DNA from: Arcobacter roscoffensis
Lineage (GTDB): Bacteria; Campylobacterota; Campylobacteria; Campylobacterales; Arcobacteraceae
Assembly (NCBI RefSeq): GCF_024267655.1
Contig: NZ_CP100595.1
Location: 1,426,001 to 1,490,000 of the forward strand
Length of the DNA: 64,000 nucleotides
Reading direction: 5' to 3'
Below the pieces are notes generated by a model, which did no database searches, had not been told where the DNA came from, and saw only the letters and a program-made list of their open reading frames with translations. Of this stretch, positions 57,526 through 64,000 are shown piece after piece. The first letter of the stretch is position 1; the number at the start of each line of letters is the position of its first letter. Made by a program: the position numbers and the translations under genes.

Positions 57526-58278
57526 ATGAGCAGAAAATGTGAAGATGAATTTAATCCTTGGCCATCATTTGTTGATATTTTTTCATCAGTGATTTTAGTA
57601 ATGTTACTTTTTCTATTAGTATTGCTAGTGAACCTTGGATATTATGCTCAATTTAAATTTAAAGTTTCTTATACAGGAACGATTACAACAGATGAATTGA
57701 TCTTTAATAGCACGCCTTCACCTCTTCAAATAGAAGAAATAGTAAAAAAGAAAGAAGAACAAGACCAAGAGCAAAAAAAACAAACTCAAAATATACAAGA
57801 AATGAAACAAGAGATTGTTAGACTAAAGAAAATAATAGAAGAAAGAACAGTAAAAGCAATAGAAAAAAAAGAAGCAGAACTTGAATCAGGTGGAGTTGAT
57901 GTAGCTGATGTAAAAGATGATGATAATGACTCTAAACAAGTACTTGTACAAAGTGAAGAGTACTTTATTATCACATATAAAGGAAATGAAATTTTCTTAG
58001 ATAATAAAATTGCAAAAGATTTAAAAGCTTTTATTGCAGATGTTAAAAAGAAATATAATAATCATAAGATATTAATTACTGCTGCTGATGTTCAAGATCA
58101 AGCTAGTGCTACAGTTGCTAAACAAATATCTTTAGCAAGGTCTTTAGGAACAAGAAATCTTATTAGAAAGTTTGGTTACGAGAAAAAAGATGTAAGAATT
58201 GATCTTTTAGCTAGTACAGAAGTAAAAGAAGATATTAATAAACAAAATGGTTATTTAGTGATTAGGATAAAAAGATAG
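57526..58278 (+). CDS. MotB/OmpA-like proton-channel partner
   Basis: A 250-residue protein with one N-terminal membrane helix (17-38) introduced by PWPSFVDIFSSVILVM. Asp17 is placed like the proton-carrying Asp of MotB (Asp32 in E. coli) and ZorB. A periplasmic coiled coil (about 75-115, rich in Lys, Glu and Gln) and an acidic linker lead to an OmpA-like C-terminal domain (about 150-250) containing QISLARSLGTRNLIRKFGY, which matches the LSxxRAxxV helix of peptidoglycan-binding domains. The canonical TD and N residues of that site are not obvious, so peptidoglycan binding is likely but not certain. Its stop overlaps the TolC-like gene start by one base (TAGTG), placing the stator directly upstream of the secretion pore. 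Confidence 0.8.
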   Translation: MSRKCEDEFNPWPSFVDIFSSVILVMLLFLLVLLVNLGYYAQFKFKVSYTGTITTDELIFNSTPSPLQIEEIVKKKEEQDQEQKKQTQNIQEMKQEIVRLKKIIEERTVKAIEKKEAELESGGVDVADVKDDDNDSKQVLVQSEEYFIITYKGNEIFLDNKIAKDLKAFIADVKKKYNNHKILITAADVQDQASATVAKQISLARSLGTRNLIRKFGYEKKDVRIDLLASTEVKEDINKQNGYLVIRIKR

Positions 58279-61200
58279 TGAAAAAGATATTTAGATATAG
58301 TTTAGTTTTATTAGCAACATCTTCTATGTTTAGTGCGCAAGATGAGCAAAATGTACAATTAACAAATAAAGATATTGCAAATGCTAATTTAAATCTTGAA
58401 GCTATAAAAAAGCTAAAAAGAGTAGAAGGAGTTAGTACTAATCTTGACTCTTTAGACAATGAAAGAAACCTAGCTACACTAGATAAACTAAAAGAAAAAG
58501 ATAAGTATAAAGACGCAATTGATAGCTCAAATTATAAAAAAGTAAGATTAATTGATGTGGTCTTAGAAACTATTTCAAGAAGTGAAAATTTAAAAGCAAA
58601 AAGAGAAAAAGTAATTCAATATGAATTAAAAGTAAAAAGTGCTTTTGCGCAAAACTATCCTTCTGTTGATTTAGAGTATAACTATGGAAAAACTTATAAA
58701 AAACCAAGTGGTGATGAGAATCTTTTATATAAAAGATATAAAGATAATAACTACAGAATTGTATTAAGACAAAATCTTTATTCAGGTGGAAAGATTACAA
58801 ATGATATTAACAATCTAGTTAAAAAACTAGAAGTTTCTCAAAATCAATACGAAATTACACTAGATGATGAAATAAAAAAAGCAATTAAGGCTTATTTCCA
58901 AGTTGTATTTGCAAATAGGTCTGTTTTAGTAAATGAAAGAAATATGAAGAAACTAAGAAAGATTCTTGATATTGTAACTGTAAAATACGACAATGGAGCA
59001 GCATCAATTGGAGATTTGACTTCTATTAAAGCAAGTGTAGCAAATGCTATGACAAAACTTGTAAAAGTTAAATCAAAATATATAGAGGCTTTAAGATATT
59101 ATGAATATGTAGTTGGTTCAAGATTTGAAAAAACTCTTCCTTTTGAGAAAAGCTTTGATATAAAAATAGATGATTTTGATCAGCTTTATAAAAGAGCACT
59201 TGATAATAATAAAGAGTTAATAAACTATTATAAAACAATAGAAGCAGAAAAGTATAGAATTAGAAGTACTCAATCAGCATTCAAACCAACTGTTGATTTT
59301 GAAATGTCATATAAAAAAGTAAATGACAAAGAAGATATTGAAGAACATGAGTCATACTATAATGGAAAAGTTAAAGTAAAATATAATTTATACAATGGCG
59401 GTAAAGATCAAAATAAAGTACTAGAAGTAAATAGTGCTATTAGAGAGTTAAATTATAGATTAGAAGAAGAAAAGAAAAAGATAAAATGGAATTTATCTAA
59501 ACTATATACTTCTGTGGATTCAGTTTCACAAGCTTTAAAAAGTACAGTTGAAGAAGTAATAGCTTCTAGAAAAATGATTAGTTCTTATTGGGATGCTTTT
59601 AAATTAGGTGAGCAAGACTTAGCTACTTTGCTTCAAGGACAAAGACAATTAAACTCAGCAGAAACAGAGCTTGTAAAGTTTGAACAACAACAAGCAACAG
59701 AGTTTTTTGATATCTTAGAAATTACTGGTGATATTGCTACTTTCTTTGAAATTGATCCTTCAAGTCAAAAGTTTATTGACTTTTCAAAAAGTGATTATAT
59801 GGATACGATTTATCCAAAAGAGGGTGTTTCATCTCCTGGATTAAATTTTAAAGACTTAGAAAAAGAGAATAAAAAGACAGAAGAGAAAGAAAAAGAAGAA
59901 GAGATTGTTCCAAAGATTGAAAATATTATTGAGCCTGTAGTATCTCTAGAAGAAAAGATAAATGAATTTATAGAAAAGTTTAAGGCTTTTGATGAAAATA
60001 GCTATATGATTGAAATCGGCAATTTTAAAAACCTATTTGAATCTTTTTCTTTTATAAAAGAGAATAAACTTGAAGAAGATTCTTTAGCCTATGATGTTGT
60101 AAATGATTTAAAAATTCAAACTAAAATAGCCCATAATAATTTTGAGAATGAAGAATTAGCACAAGAGTATTTAGATACTCTAAAAGAAAAATTAGCAAAT
60201 AAAACCCTAGCAATAAAAAAAGTTTCTCTTATAAAAGAAGAATACAATAAATATTTAGAGGGTCTTGAAATCCAAAAGCCAAAACCAGAAGTAAAAGTAA
60301 AGGTTAAAGTTGTTGAGAAGTATTTAAAGCCTAAAAAGAAAAAGAGTTTTACTGCTAATCAAGAGTTTAAAGAAAAGTTTTTAGCTTTAAACAATAATGA
60401 GTATACAATTAATGTAAGTACCTTTACAAAACTTTCAGATGTAAAAACTATCATAGAAAATAATGATATATACAAGAATAGTTTCTTTTTTAGAGCAGGA
60501 GATAATGGAGAGTTGATAAAATTAGTTTATGGTATTTTTGAAGACTATAAGCAAGCTCAAAACCATTTACAATTTACAGGAATAAAAGGTGAAAATATTT
60601 TCCCTGTAATTCAAAATAGTGCTTCTATTATCAAGCTTTACAATGAGAATAAAAAGTTTAATATTGTAAAAGAAGAAAAAGTTGAATATGAGTATGTAAA
60701 TAAAAAAGACAAAAAAGTTAATAATGAGTTTGTATATAAAAAACCACTTGATTTAAAAGAACAAAAAGATTTTGTTAAAAAATATTTAGATGCTCCAAAA
60801 AACAACTTTACTTTAAATATTGCAGCTTTTGATACTATGGAATTAGCAAAAGAGTATGTAAATAAGAATGATATTGAGAATAAAACTATTTTAGTAATTT
60901 CTAATAGTGGTAAAATAATGGTTATGTATGGAATATACGATAGCTTTGAAGATGTAAAGTCAAAATTAGAAGAACTACCTGAGTTTATTAGAAGAAACAA
61001 ACCAATTATTCAAAAAATCTTTAGAACACAAGAATCTTTTGTAAAAAATAATCTAAAAGAAAATAGATTAATTGAAGAACAAAGTACTAAAGAAGAGAGT
61101 ATAAGTCAAGAAGAAACTAAACTAGAGAAGTTAACAAAAGCTTTAGTAGAAGCTAAACAATTAGCAAGTAAAAAGAAAGATTTAGAAGAGCAAAGAAAAA

Positions 61201-62036
61201 CTAATGAAGAAGAACTTAAAAAGAATTTAGAAGAAAAAGCTAAACTTGAAGAAGAGAAGAAGCTAGCAGAACAAAAAGTACTTGAAGAGAAAAGACTTGC
61301 AGAAGAACAAGCAAAACTTGAAGCTCAAAAAATAGAGCAAGAAAAAATTGAAGAAGAGAAGAAATTAGCAGAACAAAAAGCACTTGAAGAGCAAAGACTT
61401 GCTGAAGAACAAGCAAAACTTGAAGCGCAAAGAAAAGAGCAAGAAAGAATTGAAAAAGAGAAGAAGCTAGCAGAACAAAAAGCACTTGAAGAGCAAAGAC
61501 TTGCTGAAGAACAAGCAAAACTTGAAGCTCAAAAAATAGAGCAAGAAAAAATTGAAGAAGAGAAGAAGCTAGCAGAACAAAAAGCACTTGAAGAGCAAAG
61601 ACTTGCAGAAGAACAAGCAAGACTTGAAGCTCAAAAAATAGAGCAAGAAAAAATTGAAGAAGAGAAGAAGCTAGCAGAACAAAAAGCACTTGAAGAGCAA
61701 AGACTAGCAGAAGAACAAGCTAAACTTGAAGCTCAAAGAAAAGAACAAGAAAGAATCGAAAAAGAGAAAAAACTAGTAGAACAAAAAGTTATCGAAGCTT
61801 CTGATAAAATACAAAGTAAGAAATTTACACTATTCTTAGATGAAATTGATAATTCAAAAGTTAAATGGTTTATCCATAGATTTGGATTAGATTTAAGTAA
61901 GGTAAATTTAGTTAAAAATGGAAGTAAAACCATTGTAAACTATGGCGATTTTACAAGTAATGAAGAAGCTTTAAAAGCAACAAATAGCATACATCCAAGA
62001 CTTGATCCAAAAATTCAAGAAATAGGTAATAGATAA
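58278..62036 (+). CDS. TolC-family outer-membrane factor fused to four SPOR-like domains and a long coiled coil
   Basis: A 1,252-residue protein, more than twice the usual TolC length (about 450-500). It has a signal peptide (1-20, cleavage after MFSA). The TolC part (about 90-520) has two similar halves, each with a Y-x-GGK strand motif (LYSGGK near 166, LYNGGK near 370). After an acidic linker come three SPOR-like repeats starting near 576 (YMIEIGNF), 708 (YTINVSTF) and 843 (FTLNIAAF). Then follow a Lys/Glu/Gln/Ala coiled coil (about 950-1,180) and a fourth SPOR-like domain (FTLFLDEI, 1,182-1,252) ending near HPRLDPKIQEI. SPOR domains bind bare peptidoglycan glycan strands, so the periplasmic C-terminus probably ties the pore to the cell wall. 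The start is GTG, with AGGA ten bases upstream. It should be the exit pore for the giant adhesin. Confidence 0.85.
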   Translation: MKKIFRYSLVLLATSSMFSAQDEQNVQLTNKDIANANLNLEAIKKLKRVEGVSTNLDSLDNERNLATLDKLKEKDKYKDAIDSSNYKKVRLIDVVLETISRSENLKAKREKVIQYELKVKSAFAQNYPSVDLEYNYGKTYKKPSGDENLLYKRYKDNNYRIVLRQNLYSGGKITNDINNLVKKLEVSQNQYEITLDDEIKKAIKAYFQVVFANRSVLVNERNMKKLRKILDIVTVKYDNGAASIGDLTSIKASVANAMTKLVKVKSKYIEALRYYEYVVGSRFEKTLPFEKSFDIKIDDFDQLYKRALDNNKELINYYKTIEAEKYRIRSTQSAFKPTVDFEMSYKKVNDKEDIEEHESYYNGKVKVKYNLYNGGKDQNKVLEVNSAIRELNYRLEEEKKKIKWNLSKLYTSVDSVSQALKSTVEEVIASRKMISSYWDAFKLGEQDLATLLQGQRQLNSAETELVKFEQQQATEFFDILEITGDIATFFEIDPSSQKFIDFSKSDYMDTIYPKEGVSSPGLNFKDLEKENKKTEEKEKEEEIVPKIENIIEPVVSLEEKINEFIEKFKAFDENSYMIEIGNFKNLFESFSFIKENKLEEDSLAYDVVNDLKIQTKIAHNNFENEELAQEYLDTLKEKLANKTLAIKKVSLIKEEYNKYLEGLEIQKPKPEVKVKVKVVEKYLKPKKKKSFTANQEFKEKFLALNNNEYTINVSTFTKLSDVKTIIENNDIYKNSFFFRAGDNGELIKLVYGIFEDYKQAQNHLQFTGIKGENIFPVIQNSASIIKLYNENKKFNIVKEEKVEYEYVNKKDKKVNNEFVYKKPLDLKEQKDFVKKYLDAPKNNFTLNIAAFDTMELAKEYVNKNDIENKTILVISNSGKIMVMYGIYDSFEDVKSKLEELPEFIRRNKPIIQKIFRTQESFVKNNLKENRLIEEQSTKEESISQEETKLEKLTKALVEAKQLASKKKDLEEQRKTNEEELKKNLEEKAKLEEEKKLAEQKVLEEKRLAEEQAKLEAQKIEQEKIEEEKKLAEQKALEEQRLAEEQAKLEAQRKEQERIEKEKKLAEQKALEEQRLAEEQAKLEAQKIEQEKIEEEKKLAEQKALEEQRLAEEQARLEAQKIEQEKIEEEKKLAEQKALEEQRLAEEQAKLEAQRKEQERIEKEKKLVEQKVIEASDKIQSKKFTLFLDEIDNSKVKWFIHRFGLDLSKVNLVKNGSKTIVNYGDFTSNEEALKATNSIHPRLDPKIQEIGNR
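61254..61763 (+). repeat. Five tandem 102-bp repeats coding for the TolC coiled coil
   Basis: Unit starts lie at 61254, 61356, 61458, 61560 and 61662. Each 34-residue unit reads like EKKLAEQKALEEQRLAEEQA followed by KLEAQ(K/R)xEQExIEx. Units 1, 2 and 4 carry QKIEQEKIEE and others QRKEQERIEK, so they alternate between two flavours. A partial sixth unit follows. Repeat number could vary by slippage and would change the length of the coil. Confidence 0.9.
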
Positions 62037-64000
62037 TGAAAAAAACTATGAATAAATATACAAATAATAATATTAGAAATACTTCTATATTATCTGTAAT
62101 ATTTATTGTACTTTTTTTGTCTTCTTCTTATTTATTTTATAAAAACTATAAAGATAACTTAGTTGAAAGAACGAAGAACAGTTTTCAATTAAATTTAAAC
62201 TATTTAAATAATTATTTTGAAGATAATATCTTAGTAAAAAGAGAAAACACTTTATTAGAAATTGATAAATCAGTTGATTTGAAACTATTTAAACAAATAA
62301 AAGTAGACTATAATAGGTTTATTTTTGATAAAAATTCTTTAGTTGATTCAGTAGCTAACTTTGATGATAAGTCATGGAAAATGACAGAAACATTAGTTGA
62401 TGCTAATTTTGGCTTTATTCAAGAAGTTGAAGGAAGTTCATACTTTGAGTTTATTCCATCAAATAATTTTGAGCAAAACCAAGCTTTGCAAATTAGATTT
62501 CAACTTTATAAAAAAGGTGAAATTCAAAACTTTTTAACACAAATCAATTTTTCAAATTTAGAAATGAAAAAAACTATGGATGGAGACAAATTCTTTTCAT
62601 TTGTAAGTACTTTAATTGATTTAGATTTTTCCTCAAAAGTATATGATTTAGTGATTGATGATATTAAAGTAGCTACAATTACTTATGGTTTAAACAGTTA
62701 TTTTGTGAAAAAAGAGCTTCAAGATTTTTTATTAAAACTTATATTATTTACTTTTGTTATGACTTTTCCTATTATTTTCGTAATTGCTTTTTATCATAGA
62801 TATGTATTTAAAAAGTATGTGAATGAACCTATTATTTATTTAAACAAACATCTTGATAAGATTATAAATAATAAGTTTGCAACTATAGAAAAAAATAAGT
62901 TTGAGGGAACACCTCAAATTGTAGAACTTACACAAAAAGTATCTAAAATGTCATCTAAAATTGCAGCTTTAACAAATGAATTAAACATGAACAAAGAGTC
63001 TTTAGAACTTAAAGTTTCTACTGATACATTAACAGGATTACCAAATAAAAAGATATTTGATTTTGATTTAAAAAATATGTTTATTACTTCAACTTCTGGA
63101 TATGTATTTATTATAAAAATTGATGGCTTAGCAACAATTAGTAAAAAACATGATAGTGGGTATATAAATAACTTTATTGAACACTATTCAAGTGTAATAA
63201 AAAATACAATTTATTCTCATAGTAAATCTGATAATAAAATCTATAGGTTTTATGGTTCTCAGTTTGCAGTTATTTCTAAAAATATTGATGATAAAGAAGC
63301 TCAAGAAATTTCACAAGCTTTAGTAGATGATATAGTAAGTAAGATGAGTTCAGGTTTTGATGTACCAGATGAATTAGTTCAAGTTGGTGCTACATCTATT
63401 GATTTATATGGAACAATTGAAAGTGTTTTAAATTCTGCAAATGAAGCTTATGATAAATCTAAACAATTAGGAAATAATAAAGCTTATATTATTACAGAGA
63501 AAGATGTTTCTAAAAATTATGAAAAAATAGATAGTAATGTAAAAGAAATCATATCTGAATCTAAATTTGATATTAGTTTTGTATTAGATACATATTCATT
63601 TGATAAACCTGATGAGATTATCATGAAAGAGTTAGCTCCACAATTATTTGATCATAATGGTGAGAAACTATTGATAGGTTCTTTTGTATCTGTTGCTGAA
63701 AAGCTTGGAGTTATCAAAGAGTTTGATAAGCAAGTTGTTGAAAAAGCAGTTGAATATATTAAAAACACAAACTGTAATTTTGAAATAGCAGTAAACTTAT
63801 CTTTTAGCACTATTAAAGATAACTCTTTTATTAAATGGCTTGAAGAATACTCTTTAGAAAACAAAGAAGTTATTAATAAAGTTGTATTTAGTATTACTGC
63901 TTATAGTGCTTTTTTACATAAAATAGATTTTATTAGATTTGTAAATACATGTTCTGAAATGAACTTAAAAACAATTCTTAAGAGATACAAAAATGAAGAC
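62036..64000 (+). CDS. LapD-like inside-out c-di-GMP receptor with degenerate GGDEF and EAL domains (partial, runs off the right edge)
   Basis: 655 residues are visible, starting with an ATG that overlaps the TolC-like stop by one base (TAATG). Layout: membrane helix 1 (about 16-36), a periplasmic domain of about 200 residues, helix 2 (about 235-257), and a HAMP/helical linker with VSKMSSKIAALTNELN. A GGDEF domain follows (from TDTLTGLPNKKIF at about 336), then the start of an EAL domain. The active-site GGDEF reads YGSQF (406-410) and EAL reads KEL (531-533). P. fluorescens LapD is degenerate in the same way (KVL for EAL) and works as a c-di-GMP sensor rather than an enzyme. LapD controls the periplasmic protease LapG, which cuts the adhesin loose. 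A LapG gene may lie just beyond the edge but is not visible. The gene belongs to the sensor-stator-TolC operon. Confidence 0.85.
   Translation, partial: MKKTMNKYTNNNIRNTSILSVIFIVLFLSSSYLFYKNYKDNLVERTKNSFQLNLNYLNNYFEDNILVKRENTLLEIDKSVDLKLFKQIKVDYNRFIFDKNSLVDSVANFDDKSWKMTETLVDANFGFIQEVEGSSYFEFIPSNNFEQNQALQIRFQLYKKGEIQNFLTQINFSNLEMKKTMDGDKFFSFVSTLIDLDFSSKVYDLVIDDIKVATITYGLNSYFVKKELQDFLLKLILFTFVMTFPIIFVIAFYHRYVFKKYVNEPIIYLNKHLDKIINNKFATIEKNKFEGTPQIVELTQKVSKMSSKIAALTNELNMNKESLELKVSTDTLTGLPNKKIFDFDLKNMFITSTSGYVFIIKIDGLATISKKHDSGYINNFIEHYSSVIKNTIYSHSKSDNKIYRFYGSQFAVISKNIDDKEAQEISQALVDDIVSKMSSGFDVPDELVQVGATSIDLYGTIESVLNSANEAYDKSKQLGNNKAYIITEKDVSKNYEKIDSNVKEIISESKFDISFVLDTYSFDKPDEIIMKELAPQLFDHNGEKLLIGSFVSVAEKLGVIKEFDKQVVEKAVEYIKNTNCNFEIAVNLSFSTIKDNSFIKWLEEYSLENKEVINKVVFSITAYSAFLHKIDFIRFVNTCSEMNLKTILKRYKNED

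Noticed and set aside
56376..58278. Zorya anti-phage defence
   Set aside because: The pair recalls ZorA/ZorB, but no ZorC, ZorD or ZorE gene is near, and the operon continues into a TolC-type pore and a LapD-like receptor.
61240..61689. Minus-strand 149-codon frame rich in Leu, Phe and Val
   Set aside because: It mirrors the 102-bp repeats of the coiled coil in the TolC fusion; the hydrophobic repeats are the complement of Lys/Glu/Gln codons.

Overview
The window is AT-rich, low-GC DNA with short intergenic gaps. Every gene I can support is on the + strand. Base composition, codon style (AGA for Arg, TTA for Leu, AAA for Lys), the carB / YrdC-like gene pair and the Lap-type secretion genes point to the Campylobacterota, most likely an Arcobacteraceae species. 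That is inference from style and gene content; no rRNA or marker gene fixes it. No gap exceeds about 160 bp, and I see no tRNA, rRNA, CRISPR array or insertion sequence.

Region 1 (1-4063) is an accessory island. It holds the 3' end of a membrane-protein gene, then a three-gene operon with stop/start overlaps of 4 bp: a Phd/YefM antitoxin, a RelE/ParE toxin and a type I restriction HsdR subunit. HsdM and HsdS are not in the window. Region 2 (4187-10005) is mostly housekeeping: a short ThiF/MoeB-like E1 enzyme closed by a clear terminator, carB, a short Sua5/YciO/YrdC-like protein overlapping carB by one base, and a DUF234-type AAA ATPase.

Region 3 (10005-64000 and beyond) is one dedicated machine built around a 39.3-kb gene for a 13,089-residue RTX protein. 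Behind it in close series come a methyltransferase-TPR-glycosyltransferase fusion, a type I secretion ABC transporter with a degenerate C39-like domain, and an HlyD adaptor. After a 95-bp gap with a long hairpin follow a periplasmic Cache-like sensor with no output domain, a MotA/ExbB-like and MotB/OmpA-like proton-channel pair, a TolC-like outer-membrane factor carrying four SPOR-like domains and a long coiled coil, and a LapD-like protein with degenerate GGDEF and EAL domains that runs off the right edge.

Read together, region 3 looks like a surface-adhesin system that combines three known ideas. These are type I secretion of a giant RTX adhesin, inside-out c-di-GMP control as in LapD, and a proton-driven stator pair next to the secretion channel as in Salmonella SiiA/SiiB with SiiE. 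It adds parts I do not know from either system: a cell-wall-binding TolC, a sensor without an output domain and an in-line glycosyltransferase/methyltransferase. Two identical-arm palindromes lie upstream of the giant gene, one centred at about -61.5 from the predicted start of transcription, which suggests a dedicated activator. This combination is the best candidate in the window for an undescribed system.
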